A stretch of DNA of 64,000 nt from an uncultured Propionibacteriaceae bacterium (GCA_936924635.1 CAKZHP010000132.1:67680-131679), one strand, 5' to 3'. Counted from the first letter of the stretch, positions 43,106 to 51,557 are shown. Translations and numbers: made by a program. The notes: generated from the sequence alone by a model not told the origin.

Positions 43106-43879
43106 CTACGGGAGCTCGACGTCGAAGCCGTCGGGGTGGTGCTCGCGGAGGAAGTCGATCAGAGACTCAGCGCGCACGGCTCCCAGGTCCCGCGCCCCGC
43201 GACCGTCGCTGCGAGTGCGCCACTCCAGGCGGCAGGTGGTGGCGGAGGGCGAGTCGCCCCGGGTGTTCCCGATCCGCAACGTCGCCAGCTCAGACCAGCG
43301 CAGCCGTGTGGTGCGGGCCGAGTCGCTGCGGTACTGCTTCACAGGGCTGGCATCCGTGAGCTCCAGGCACTCGGGGTCGGTGCGCGCCACGACTCCAGCG
43401 ATCCGCTCGATCAGGCTCACGATCCCTGCCGCCACGACAGCCCCTGCCGCCAGCCACCACAACCACCCTGCGCCCGCCAGCGGAGGGAGCATGAGCGCGA
43501 CGCCGAAGACGAGGGCCCCCACGGTCTGGGCCCAGGCCACGGCCGTCCCCCGGGCCCGGACGGACCCAGAGCGGGCCGTGCCCACCGCCCGGTCCTCGTT
43601 GCGGCGCAGCACGAGGGTCTGCCCGGCGCGCGTGACCGTCGACAACGGTGCCAGCGCCACGACGGGCCCGTACGCCTCCAGCTGGGAGCGCAGCCTGCCC
43701 ACCGAGACCGGGCCCAACGGCAGGTCGTGCCGCACGCCGCCCTCCTCCCAGGACAGACGCGCGGTCTCGACCTTGTCGCCCTCGGTGGCATGCGGCGGTC
43801 GGGTGTCGCGCGGCCTCGTTGCGGGTACACCAGGCGGTTGTCGAGAGGTACCTCGGGCGCCTCCTGGTAGCCCTGCCAC
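43106..43879 (-). CDS. Hypothetical membrane protein, N-terminus probably frameshifted
   Basis: The stretch from about residue 33 to 257 is coherent: KVETARLSWEEGGVRHDLPL, then two membrane segments around 112-155 (AQTVGALVFGVALMLPPLAG and WLWWLAAGAVVAAGIVSLIE), then a soluble tail. The residues before it (MAGLPGGARGTSRQPPG) have no natural look. A GTG at 43896 in another frame gives a better N-terminus (VSNAPEWQGYQEAPEVPLDN), so a frameshift near 43820 is likely. The family is not recognised. Its role in the sugar region is doubtful. Confidence 0.55.
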   Translation of the reverse strand: MAGLPGGARGTSRQPPGVPATRPRDTRPPHATEGDKVETARLSWEEGGVRHDLPLGPVSVGRLRSQLEAYGPVVALAPLSTVTRAGQTLVLRRNEDRAVGTARSGSVRARGTAVAWAQTVGALVFGVALMLPPLAGAGWLWWLAAGAVVAAGIVSLIERIAGVVARTDPECLELTDASPVKQYRSDSARTTRLRWSELATLRIGNTRGDSPSATTCRLEWRTRSDGRGARDLGAVRAESLIDFLREHHPDGFDVELP

Positions 43880-43915
43880 TCCGGTGCGTTGCTCACGACC
43901 CCATGATGGAGGCCG

Positions 43916-44800
43916 TCAGCCCAGGTGCGGGAGCACCAGGTCGGCGTACCGCTCGACCATGGTGGACACGATCGCTGGTGCGCCCTGCGCCCAGATCTGC
44001 TCGTTGAAGATCTCCACCTCGATGTCGCCGGTGTAGCCGGCCTCGGCGACCCAGCCGGTGATGGTCGGGAAGTCGATGAAGCCGTCTCCCATCCAGCCGC
44101 GGGAGTTCAGGGTGTTCGGCGCCAGGGGCAGCGTCCAGTCGCACACCTGATAGCTGCTGATGCGGCCCTCGCGCCCGGCCCTGGCGATGGCGGCCTGCAG
44201 GTCCGGGTCCCACCACACGTGGTAGGTGTCGATGACGACGCCGACGGCCTCGGCGGGGTGGTCGGCGGCCCAGTCCAACGACTGGCCGATCGTGGTGCAG
44301 ACGCCGCGGTCGGCCGTGAACAGCGGGTTCATCGGCTCCAGCGCGATCCGTACATCCCGTGCCTGCGCGTAGCCGACCAGCTCCCCGACCCGGTCCGCGA
44401 CCCGCTGCCGGGCCGCGACCAGGTCCTTGTCACCCGCATCCACACCCGTGCTCGGGAGCCCCATCAGCCCGTACGCCGCCGGCAGCCCCCCGACCACCAT
44501 CACCAGCTCGGGCGCCCCGAGCGCCGCTGCCTCGTCGATCGCCACCCGGTTGTCGGCCATGGCCCGCTCGACGGCAACCGAGTCGCTCGCGGTGATGAAC
44601 CCGCCCCGGCACAGCGTGGACACCCGCAGCCCCGCGTCCCGGATGATCCGCGCCGCGGCCTCGACGCCCACCTCCTGCACCCGGTCCCGCCACGGGCCCA
44701 CGGCTCCCAGACCGGCCCGTGACGCCGCCTCGACGCACTCGGCCAGCGTGTTGTTCTTGGCGGTCGCGGTGTTGAGCGAGAGCCGGGAGAGGTCGGTCAC
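43916..44800 (-). CDS. Sugar phosphate isomerase/epimerase family TIM-barrel protein
   Basis: 294 residues of the xylose-isomerase-like superfamily: SLNTATAKNNTLAECVEAAS, VSTLCRGGFIT, APELVMVVGGLP, VRIALEPMNPLFTADRG, VGVVIDTYHVWWDP, ISSYQVCDWTLPL, and DIEVEIFNEQIW with the last metal Glu. Metal ligands Glu, Asp, His and Glu are present. It acts with the adjacent Gfo/Idh oxidoreductase, whose stop it overlaps (GTGA); this pairing is common in inositol and 3-keto-sugar pathways. Confidence 0.87.
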   Translation of the reverse strand: MTDLSRLSLNTATAKNNTLAECVEAASRAGLGAVGPWRDRVQEVGVEAAARIIRDAGLRVSTLCRGGFITASDSVAVERAMADNRVAIDEAAALGAPELVMVVGGLPAAYGLMGLPSTGVDAGDKDLVAARQRVADRVGELVGYAQARDVRIALEPMNPLFTADRGVCTTIGQSLDWAADHPAEAVGVVIDTYHVWWDPDLQAAIARAGREGRISSYQVCDWTLPLAPNTLNSRGWMGDGFIDFPTITGWVAEAGYTGDIEVEIFNEQIWAQGAPAIVSTMVERYADLVLPHLG

Positions 44801-45954
44801 AGCGTGATCTCGGGCACGTCGAGCCGACGGCCCTCGGCGCTGGAGCGCAGGCCGAGCTCGGCCAGCTGCACGCCGCGAGCACCCGACAGCAGGTCGTACC
44901 GGTGCTTGCGACCGGCCACGACGTCGCGGATGAACTCCTCCCACTGCAGCTTGAAACCGTTCTCGAGCTCGGCCTCGGTGACCGGCGTCCACTGCGTCAG
45001 GTACGCGTTCAGGTCCGGCAGGTCGGGGTTCCAGGTCGGGGTCGGCGTCTCGCCGCGCGCCTGGGTGACACAGCCACGCAACCCCGCGACGGCCGAGCCG
45101 CCGGTGCCGTCGACCTGGAACTCGACCAGCTCGTCCCGGTGCACCCGCACGTCCCATGAGGAGTTCAGCTGCACCACCACCCGATCGCCGGCGGGGGTCT
45201 CCACCGAGAAGATCGCGTACGCCGCGTCGTCGGCCGTGGCCTTGTAGGTCTGCCCGTTCTCGTCCACACGCTCCGGGATGTGGGTGACCGTGGTGGCGTA
45301 CACGTCCGTGATGCGCCCGACGATCCCCTCGATCACGTAGTTCCAGTGCGGGAACATGTCGGTCGTGATGCCGCCACCGTCCTCGGTGCGGTAGTTCCAG
45401 CTCGGGCGCTGCGCGGGCTTGTCGGTGCCCTCCCAGACCCAGTAGCCGAACTCGCCTCGCATCGAGAGCATCCGGCCGAAGAAGCCCTGCTCCACGAGGT
45501 GACGCAGCTTCACCAGACCCGGCAGGTACAGCTTGTCGTGCACCACGCCGTCGGTGATGCCCTTGTCCTTGGCGAGGCGGGCCAGCGTGACGGCCTGCTC
45601 CAGGGTCTCGGCCGTCGGCTTCTCCGTGAAGATGTGCTTGCCGGCGTTGATGGCTCGGGTGAGCGCGTCGTAGCGGCGGCTGGTCGACTGGGCGTCGAAG
45701 TAGATGTCGACGTCGTCGGCCTCCATGCAGCCGTCGGTGTCGGTGGAGACCGACTCGATGCCGTGATCGTCGGCGATCTGGCGCAGCCTGTCCTCGTTGC
45801 GCCCCACGATCACCGGCTCCACCTGCACGGTCGAGCCGTCCTCCAGCCGTACGCCGCCCTGCTCGCGGATAGGCAGGATCGAGCGCACCAGGTGCTGCCG
45901 GTACCCCATGCGTCCGGTGACGCCGTTCATGGCGATGCGCAGGGTGGTGGTCAC
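44797..45954 (-). CDS. Gfo/Idh/MocA family oxidoreductase
   Basis: 385 residues. Rossmann N-terminus RIAMNGVTGRMGYRQHLVRS, then DIYFDAQSTSRRYDALTRAI, the sugar-binding motif IFTEKPTAETLEQAVTLARL, and a C-terminal beta-sheet domain with RGEFGYWVWEG and WNYRTEDGGGITTDMFPHWN. A NAD(P)-dependent sugar or cyclitol dehydrogenase. GTG start with GAGGAG 6 nt upstream. First gene of a two-gene unit below a LacI operator candidate. Confidence 0.9.
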   Translation of the reverse strand: MTTTLRIAMNGVTGRMGYRQHLVRSILPIREQGGVRLEDGSTVQVEPVIVGRNEDRLRQIADDHGIESVSTDTDGCMEADDVDIYFDAQSTSRRYDALTRAINAGKHIFTEKPTAETLEQAVTLARLAKDKGITDGVVHDKLYLPGLVKLRHLVEQGFFGRMLSMRGEFGYWVWEGTDKPAQRPSWNYRTEDGGGITTDMFPHWNYVIEGIVGRITDVYATTVTHIPERVDENGQTYKATADDAAYAIFSVETPAGDRVVVQLNSSWDVRVHRDELVEFQVDGTGGSAVAGLRGCVTQARGETPTPTWNPDLPDLNAYLTQWTPVTEAELENGFKLQWEEFIRDVVAGRKHRYDLLSGARGVQLAELGLRSSAEGRRLDVPEITL

Positions 45955-45996
45955 GGGCGTCTCCTCGTTGTTCGGGTGCGTCGGCGGATCGGGGGT

Positions 45997-46010
45997 GGAA
46001 TGCGCTTTCC
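45997..46010. promoter_or_regulatory. LacI-family operator candidate
   Basis: GGAATGCGCTTTCC is a near-perfect palindrome around GCGC, 43 nt upstream of the oxidoreductase start and just downstream of the lacI gene. A close match lies at 47123. Confidence 0.6.
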
Positions 46011-46053
46011 AGCGTAGGGACCGGCAGCGAGGCTCGTCAAGACCGCCACCACC

Positions 46054-47055
46054 TCAGCTCCGGCGCGTCGACTCCCGCAGCTGCACCTCGGTGCCGACCT
46101 CCTGCGCGTCGGGGCCGGTGTCGGTCAGGGCGATCTCTCCCGCGAGCCTGCCCAGTCGGTGCAGGTCCACGCGCACGGTGCTCAGCGAGGGCACGTAGTC
46201 ACGCAGCGTGGGGATGTCGTCGAACCCGGCGACACCGACGTCGCGCGGCACCTCGAGCCCGGCCTCCCGGCAGGCCGCCAGCGCTCCGACGGCCATCACG
46301 TCGGTCGCCGCGAAGACCACGTCGGGCAGGTCGCCGGCATCGATCAGCCGGGTCATCGCGGCGAAGCCACCGTCCCGGTCGAACGTCGTCGCCACCCGGG
46401 AGGTTACCGTGCCCGCGTCTCGCAGCCCCACGATGAACCCCTCGGCCCGGTCTCGGCTGGTCAGGTGCGTCTCCGGGCCGGTCAGGAGCGCGAACCGGCG
46501 ATGGCCCTGCCCGAGCAGGGCTCGCGCGAGGTCTGCGGCGCCGGCCCGGTTCGCCGGCTGGATGGTGCGGACGCCGTCGAGCGGCTGCCCGACCAGTGCC
46601 GTGCCCCCGTCGGCGGCGCCGCGGAACTCGCCGACAGCGCTGAGCAGGCGGGCCTGGAGATCCGCGTCGTCGTACAGGGAGCCGACCAGCACCAGGGCCT
46701 GCGAACGTTGGCTGCGTGCTTGGTCGACCTGCCGGATCAGCTCGTCCGGATCGTGGTTCGTGACGCCCAGCAGCACGCTCGACCCGGCCGCGCGGGCGGT
46801 GGCGGTGACGCCTGCGGCGATCGAGGAGAAATAGGGGTCGGTGATGTCGTGGACCACCAGCGACAGGCTCTGGGTGCGCCCCCGGGCGATCGCCTGCGCG
46901 GCAGCGTTGGGGGAGTAGCGCAGCTCGGCTGCGGCGGCGAGCACCTTCTCCCGCAGCGCCGGGTTGACGGTGCGGTCGCGGCTGCCGTTGATCGCACGGG
47001 AGGCCGTGGACAGCGAGACCCCCGCCGCCCGGGCGACATCGCTCAGCGTGACCAT
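46054..47055 (-). CDS. LacI family transcriptional regulator
   Basis: 333 residues. N-terminal HTH and hinge (VTLSDVARAAGVSLSTASRA, then LRYSPNAAAQAIARG), followed by a periplasmic-binding-like effector domain (LSLVVHDITDPYFSSIAAGV, VVFAATDVMAVGALAACREA, VGVAGFDDIPTLRDYVPSLS). Placed between the Gfo/Idh-isomerase unit and the divergent KDPG aldolase-kinase unit, each with a GGAAnGCGC operator candidate, so it probably represses both until a pathway sugar binds. ATG 47055 lies 6 nt after a -10 box. Confidence 0.93.
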   Translation of the reverse strand: MVTLSDVARAAGVSLSTASRAINGSRDRTVNPALREKVLAAAAELRYSPNAAAQAIARGRTQSLSLVVHDITDPYFSSIAAGVTATARAAGSSVLLGVTNHDPDELIRQVDQARSQRSQALVLVGSLYDDADLQARLLSAVGEFRGAADGGTALVGQPLDGVRTIQPANRAGAADLARALLGQGHRRFALLTGPETHLTSRDRAEGFIVGLRDAGTVTSRVATTFDRDGGFAAMTRLIDAGDLPDVVFAATDVMAVGALAACREAGLEVPRDVGVAGFDDIPTLRDYVPSLSTVRVDLHRLGRLAGEIALTDTGPDAQEVGTEVQLRESTRRS

Positions 47056-47061
47056 GCGGTC

Positions 47062-47067
47062 ACAGTA
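47062..47067 (-). promoter_or_regulatory. -10 box of a likely leaderless lacI transcript
   Basis: TACTGT on the minus strand, then GACCGC, then ATG 47055. Confidence 0.5.
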
Positions 47068-47122
47068 GCGGGAAGGGTTCCTCCTCCCCACGGGTCTGCC
47101 CCCACGGGTCCCCCCGGCCGCC

Positions 47123-47136
47123 GGAAAGCGCTACCC
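47123..47136. promoter_or_regulatory. LacI-family operator candidate
   Basis: GGAAAGCGCTACCC matches the palindrome GGAAAGCGCTTTCC at 12 of 14 positions. It sits 19 nt before the TAGGCT -10 of the aldolase promoter, over the -35 region, so bound repressor would block polymerase. Confidence 0.6.
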
Positions 47137-47154
47137 GTGCGCGGTGACTGGCAC

Positions 47155-47160
47155 TAGGCT
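47155..47160 (+). promoter_or_regulatory. -10 box of the aldolase-kinase operon
   Basis: TAGGCT, about 37 nt before the GTG at 47197. The -35 region is covered by the operator candidate at 47123. Confidence 0.45.
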
Positions 47161-47196
47161 GACATGCGAGCCCGTGACCCGCAGAGGAGCCCCGTC

Positions 47197-47823
47197 GTGA
47201 CCACCGCCGGAGACGTCTTCGCCCACCGCATCGTGCCCGTCGTCGTCGTGGAGGACGCCGCCCAGGCCCGCCCGCTCGCGGAGGCCATGGTCGCAGGAGG
47301 CCTCCCGGTCGCGGAGGTGACGTTCCGTACGGCAGCCGCGGCCGAGGCCATCGCCGAGATGAGCCAGGTCGAAGGGATTCTCGTCGGGGCGGGCACGGTG
47401 GTGACCCCCGACCAGGTGCACCAGGCCCTGGGTGCCGGCGCCCGGTTCATCGTCTCCCCAGGGCTGCGCGCCGACGTGGTCCGCCCCGCACAGGCCGCCG
47501 GGGTCCCCGTGGTGCCGGGCGCCGTGACGCCCAGCGAGATCATGGAGGCCATCGCGCTGGGCCTCGACACGGTCAAGTTCTTCCCGGCCAACGTGTACGG
47601 GGGCTCCGCCGCGATCAAGGCCCTGGCGGCGCCCTTCGGGGCGATGCGCTTCGTGCCCACCGGGGGTGTGACCACCGCCAACCTGGCCGACTACCTGTCC
47701 CTGCCGTGCGTGCCCGCCGTGGGCGGGTCGTGGATGGTCCCTGTCAAGGAGATCAGGGCCGGCCGCTTCGACGAGGTGACCCGTCTGTGCCGCGAGGCCG
47801 TCGACGCCGTCGCCGCCCTCTGA
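47197..47823 (+). CDS. KDPG/KHG aldolase (Eda-like)
   Basis: 208-residue class I aldolase that splits 2-keto-3-deoxy-6-phosphogluconate (or the galactonate epimer) into pyruvate and glyceraldehyde 3-phosphate. IVPVVVVEDAAQARPLAEAM, VAEVTFRT with the catalytic Glu, VGAGTVVTPDQV, PGAVTPSEIMEA and the Schiff-base Lys127 in DTVKFFPANVYGG. GTG 47197 is chosen for GAGGAG with 7-nt spacing; an ATG at 47164 lies too close to the -10 box. The kinase that makes its substrate follows 23 nt later. Confidence 0.93.
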   Translation: MTTAGDVFAHRIVPVVVVEDAAQARPLAEAMVAGGLPVAEVTFRTAAAAEAIAEMSQVEGILVGAGTVVTPDQVHQALGAGARFIVSPGLRADVVRPAQAAGVPVVPGAVTPSEIMEAIALGLDTVKFFPANVYGGSAAIKALAAPFGAMRFVPTGGVTTANLADYLSLPCVPAVGGSWMVPVKEIRAGRFDEVTRLCREAVDAVAAL

Positions 47824-47846
47824 CCCGCAACCCGAGGAGACCGACC

Positions 47847-48947
47847 ATGAGCCTGACCCTCCGCCCCGCCGAGGAGTGCCGCTACGACGCCGTCGCGCTG
47901 GGGGAGGTGATGCTCCGCCTCGACCCGGGGGAGGGTCGCATCCGCACCGCCAGGCGCTTCTCCGCCTGGGAGGGCGGCGGTGAGTACAACGTGGTTCGCG
48001 GCCTGCGCCGCGTCTTCGGGCTGCGAGGTGCTGTGGTCACCGCGCTCGTCGACAACGAGGTGGGTCGCCTGGTCGAGGACTTCATCCTCACCGGCGGCCT
48101 GGACACCTCCCACATCCGCTGGGTCGACTCCGACGGGGTGGGCCGCACGGTGCGCAACGGTCTCAACTTCACCGAGCGTGGGTTCGGCGTCCGCGGCGCG
48201 GTGGGCGTGTCCGACCGTGGCAACACCGCGGTCTCGCAGCTGCGGCAAGGCGACGTGGACTGGGACCACCTGTTCGGCGAGCTGGGCGCCCGCTGGCTGC
48301 ACACGGGCGGCATCTTCGCGGCGTTGTCGGAGTCGACCGCCGAGGTCGCCATCGAGGCGGTGCAGGCGGCCCGCAGGCACGGCACCGTCGTCTCCTACGA
48401 CCTCAACTTCCGCCCCAGCCTCTGGAAGTCGATCGGCGGCACCGCGAAGGCGCAGGAGGTGAACCAGGCCATCGCGCCGTACGTCGACGTGATGATCGGC
48501 AACGAGGAGGACTTCACCGCCTCGCTCGGCTTCGAGATCGAGGGCGTCGACGAGGGACTGACAGAGCTGCCGGTCGACCAGTTCGGGGCGATGATCGAGC
48601 GGGTGTCGAAGGCGTACGACAACTTCCAGGTGATCGCCACCACCATGCGCTCGGTGCGCTCCGCCACGGTGAACGACTGGGGTGCGCTGGCGTGGTCGAA
48701 GGACGAGGGCCTGGTGCAGTCCACGCAGCGTGACGCGCTGGAGATCATGGACCGCGTCGGCGGCGGCGACTCGTTCGCGTCGGGCCTGGTCTACGGGCTG
48801 CTGAGCGGTGAGCCGCTGCAGACCTGCGTCGAGTACGGGGCCGCGCACGGTGCCCTGGCGATGACGACCCCCGGTGACACGTCGATGGCCACGGTCAAGG
48901 AGGTCCTCAAGCTCGCCGGGGGTGGCTCGGCGCGCGTCGACCGCTGA
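47847..48947 (+). CDS. PfkB family sugar kinase (2-keto-3-deoxygluconate kinase-like)
   Basis: 366 residues. Ribokinase-fold kinase: AVALGEVMLRLDPGEGRIRT, GGGEYNVVRGLRRVFG (the GGN region), SYDLNFRPSLW, NEEDFTASLG and the catalytic anion-hole motif RVGGGDSFASGLVYG with the base Asp. The neighbour is a KDPG-type aldolase, so 2-keto-3-deoxygluconate or its galactonate epimer is the likely substrate. About 40 residues longer than typical KdgK. CGAGGAG precedes the ATG. Confidence 0.88.
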   Translation: MSLTLRPAEECRYDAVALGEVMLRLDPGEGRIRTARRFSAWEGGGEYNVVRGLRRVFGLRGAVVTALVDNEVGRLVEDFILTGGLDTSHIRWVDSDGVGRTVRNGLNFTERGFGVRGAVGVSDRGNTAVSQLRQGDVDWDHLFGELGARWLHTGGIFAALSESTAEVAIEAVQAARRHGTVVSYDLNFRPSLWKSIGGTAKAQEVNQAIAPYVDVMIGNEEDFTASLGFEIEGVDEGLTELPVDQFGAMIERVSKAYDNFQVIATTMRSVRSATVNDWGALAWSKDEGLVQSTQRDALEIMDRVGGGDSFASGLVYGLLSGEPLQTCVEYGAAHGALAMTTPGDTSMATVKEVLKLAGGGSARVDR

Positions 48948-49228
48948 TGGCGAAGGGCGCATTGCCGACAGACCCCTTTTCGGGCCGAAAGGTGAGGATT
49001 TCATCAGTCAGTCATGGTGATGAGACGATCAGTGATGATGAATTGATCAGCTCCTCGGAAATAGCGATGTCGAGCGCGTTTTCCCCTTGGTGCGGCCCCC
49101 CCGAAAGGGCGAGAGAGCGAGCTGCGGCACGCAGAGTGGTGCGCTCCGCCTCAGATTCGTGCGAGGATCAGGTGCAGCCCCCAGAAGCCCGGACCCCGTT
49201 TCTGGACGCTTCGACGAAAGAAGTTTCC
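48948..49228 (+). promoter_or_regulatory. AT-richer upstream region of the NarL-type regulator
   Basis: 281 bp between the kinase and the regulator, clearly less GC-rich than the rest. At 49027-49048 GATCA and TGATC face each other across 12 nt, inside a TGATGA-rich stretch. Probably the control region of the regulator, perhaps with its own binding site. The regulator's frame is open through here, but the peptide has no homology. Confidence 0.4.
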
Positions 49229-49930
49229 ATGAACCGGTATCCAGGCGTTTCTGCCGCGCAGCTCGCGTCGGTCCCCCACCGCCCCGGCGCACCGATCACG
49301 CTGGCGCTCCACGACGACTGCGAGGTCACCACGCGCGGCCTGGCGGAGATGCTCGCCGGCTACTCGACCTGGGTGTCGATGATCCCCGAGAAGCGGGCGA
49401 CCGAGCTCGATGTCATGCTGTTCGACCCGCAGCTGGGCGGGCGCAACCGCTGGGAGCGTGTGGGTGAGCTCCTGGAGGACCCGCGGGCCCGCCGCGTCTG
49501 CATCTACACCTGGGACCTCAGCCCCGCGTTGATGCAGCGGGCCAACCAGTACGGCGTGCAGGGCTACCTGTCCAAGGAGATGGGTGGCCGTGACCTGATC
49601 GACGCCCTCGTGCGGATCAGGCGTGGCGACCGGGTCGCCAGCCGGCCGGCCGAGCAGATCGGTTGGAGCGGACGCCCTGACGGGCTGACGGTGCGCGAGT
49701 CGGAGGTGGTCTGCTTGATCGCCCAGGGCCTCTCGAACCGGGAGATCGCCGACATCAGCTGCCTCAGCATCAACTCGGTGAAGTCGTACATCCGCTCGGC
49801 CTACCGCAAGATGAACGTCACCACCCGCAGCCAGGCGCTGCTCTGGGCGCACAAGCGGGGTCTCCTCGACCAGGCCCCACTCTCGCCGCACCGCTCCTTG
49901 GCTGGGGCCAGCAGCTCGGTCGCGGTCTGA
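49229..49930 (+). CDS. NarL/LuxR-type response regulator (orphan)
   Basis: 233 residues. The N-terminal receiver domain keeps its key residues: acidic pair in ALHDDCEVTTRG, phospho-acceptor Asp in VMLFDPQLGG, Thr in CIYTWDLS and Lys in YLSKEMGG. C-terminal LuxR HTH: LTVRESEVVCLIAQGLSNRE then INSVKSYIRSAYRKM. No sensor kinase is near. ATG 49229 begins the conserved part, with GAAAGAAG upstream. Convergent with the glycosidase/glf unit and separated from it by a perfect hairpin. Confidence 0.88.
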   Translation: MNRYPGVSAAQLASVPHRPGAPITLALHDDCEVTTRGLAEMLAGYSTWVSMIPEKRATELDVMLFDPQLGGRNRWERVGELLEDPRARRVCIYTWDLSPALMQRANQYGVQGYLSKEMGGRDLIDALVRIRRGDRVASRPAEQIGWSGRPDGLTVRESEVVCLIAQGLSNREIADISCLSINSVKSYIRSAYRKMNVTTRSQALLWAHKRGLLDQAPLSPHRSLAGASSSVAV

Positions 49931-49939
49931 GGCTCGGCC

Positions 49940-49972
49940 GGGTCCAGCCCGGGGGGTTCCCGGGCTGGACCC
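49940..49972 (+). terminator. Perfect 14-bp hairpin terminator
   Basis: GGGTCCAGCCCGGG and CCCGGGCTGGACCC pair without mismatch around a 5-nt loop, 10 nt after the regulator stop. No U-tract. It may serve both convergent transcripts. Confidence 0.8.
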
Positions 49973-50012
49973 GACGATCGCGGCGGTTCTGTTCCGAGAC
50001 CGTGGGGGGCCG

Positions 50013-51557
50013 TCAGCGGCCGCGGCTGCTCGCCGAGGTCAGCCTCCCGACAGCGTCGGCGAGCGGCTCGTGCACCTGGCGGTCGCCGGTCGGGAGAAGC
50101 TCCAGGAGCCCGTTGGGGCAGTATCGTTCGTCATCCCAGCCGGGGTGACCGAGCACCGGGTAGAGGCAGATCCCCTCCACCGGCACCCCGCGCGACCGGG
50201 CGAGGGCGACCTGCTCCCAGATATCGGTGAACCAGGCCGCCCGGACATCTCCCTCGATGCCGGTCTCCGACACCAGCACAGGGCGTCCGTACCGCCCGTA
50301 CACCTCCGCGAGCAGGTCGGCGAACGGCCGGCGCCGTGGGTCGCCCGGCTGCAGGTGCGGCCCCCCGTGGAGCCACTGGTTGTCGTGGTAGTAGTTCACG
50401 CCCACCACGTCGAGCAGGTCGGAGCTGCCACCGAGCTGGGGCCACGCCCGGCCGCTGAGCATGTCCCACGCCTCGAACTGGGCCTGCCGTTGCCAGAACG
50501 CGGCTTCGGCGTCGTCGCGCGACGTCGCAGCGACGTGGACCAGCGGCTCTGGCTGCACGAACCTGGCGTCGGGCACGACCTCGCGCACCGCGCGGGCCGC
50601 TCCGATCGCCGCCCGCACCAGCTGGACCTTGAGCTCCGTGCCGCGGCGCCGGACGAACGGGTTCAGGTACGCCACCTCGCCACCGCCCCACGAGAAGAAG
50701 CTGATCTCGTTGACGGGGGCGAACCAGTGGGGGCCCGGCGTCCGGTTCGCGATGCGGGAGGCTGTCGCGACCGCGTACTCGACGAGCCGTGGCACGAACC
50801 CGGGCCCCCAGACGTCGACGTCGTCGGGCCACCCGTAGTGGACGAGGTCCCAGATCACCTGCGTGCCCGTCTGAGCCGCCGCATCGAGCTGGCGGTCCAG
50901 GCTGCCGAAGTCTCGGCGACCGTTCCCTGACCCCTCGATGAGGTGCCAGCGAGCCCCGTCGCGGACGGTCAGGATCCCGTGCCGCGCCAGCAGCCGGTAG
51001 TCCTCGGCGGCTCGCGCGTCGTGCTGGGTCGCGGCGATCACGTCGACCCGTTGCCGGTCCACGTGGCGGCGATGGCTGGAGCACTCGAAGCCACCCTGGA
51101 CGAACGACGCGAACACTCCGGGCGCCGGTGCCCGTGGCTGCTCGACAGCCAGTGCCGCGACCACGGCCGCCCACCTCGAGCCGCTCTCGGCCGATGAGGG
51201 GGCGACCAGGGGTGGGCGGTGCGCGAGCAGCTCTAGCGCCGCGTACAGGTCAGGCGGGTCCTGGCACGGCACCACGACGTCGTACGCGGGGATCACCGAG
51301 CACAGGTAGGCGATGGTGTCCTCGAACGACAGCGTGTACGGGATGGTGTCCACCCGCACACCCGTGAGCGGCCAGGCCGCCGGGGCGCCCTCTCGCCGCA
51401 TGCACACCACCACGTCGAGGGCGTGACGGGCCGGGTCGAGGTGCGCCGCGAGCTGCCGGACATCGGTCTCCACCTCCGGCCCGAGCCACCAGCAGACGAC
51501 CAGCACCCGTCTCGGCCAGGCCGTGCCGGCGGGGTCCCGTGGAGCGTCAGCGACCAC
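50013..51557 (-). CDS. Fusion of a glycosyltransferase-like N-terminal domain and a clan GH-A glycosidase
   Basis: 514 residues. Residues about 10-160 look like the acceptor half of a GT-B glycosyltransferase (RRVLVVCWWLGPEVETDVRQ, YDVVVPCQDPPDLYAALELL) without the nucleotide-sugar half. Residues about 165-505 are a GH1-like TIM barrel: FASFVQGGFECSSHRR, RLLARHGILTVRDGARWHLI, acid/base Glu284 in FAPVNEISFFSW and nucleophile Glu431 in VLVSETGIEG. The 147-residue gap between the two Glu fits clan GH-A. GTG overlaps the glf stop (TAGTG), so the two genes are coupled. The substrate is unknown. Confidence 0.78.
   Translation of the reverse strand: MVADAPRDPAGTAWPRRVLVVCWWLGPEVETDVRQLAAHLDPARHALDVVVCMRREGAPAAWPLTGVRVDTIPYTLSFEDTIAYLCSVIPAYDVVVPCQDPPDLYAALELLAHRPPLVAPSSAESGSRWAAVVAALAVEQPRAPAPGVFASFVQGGFECSSHRRHVDRQRVDVIAATQHDARAAEDYRLLARHGILTVRDGARWHLIEGSGNGRRDFGSLDRQLDAAAQTGTQVIWDLVHYGWPDDVDVWGPGFVPRLVEYAVATASRIANRTPGPHWFAPVNEISFFSWGGGEVAYLNPFVRRRGTELKVQLVRAAIGAARAVREVVPDARFVQPEPLVHVAATSRDDAEAAFWQRQAQFEAWDMLSGRAWPQLGGSSDLLDVVGVNYYHDNQWLHGGPHLQPGDPRRRPFADLLAEVYGRYGRPVLVSETGIEGDVRAAWFTDIWEQVALARSRGVPVEGICLYPVLGHPGWDDERYCPNGLLELLPTGDRQVHEPLADAVGRLTSASSRGR

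Noticed and set aside
48947..49228. A longer form of the NarL-type regulator starting right after the kinase stop
   Set aside because: The added peptide has no similarity to receiver domains, and the DNA is AT-richer and repeat-bearing, as expected for a control region.
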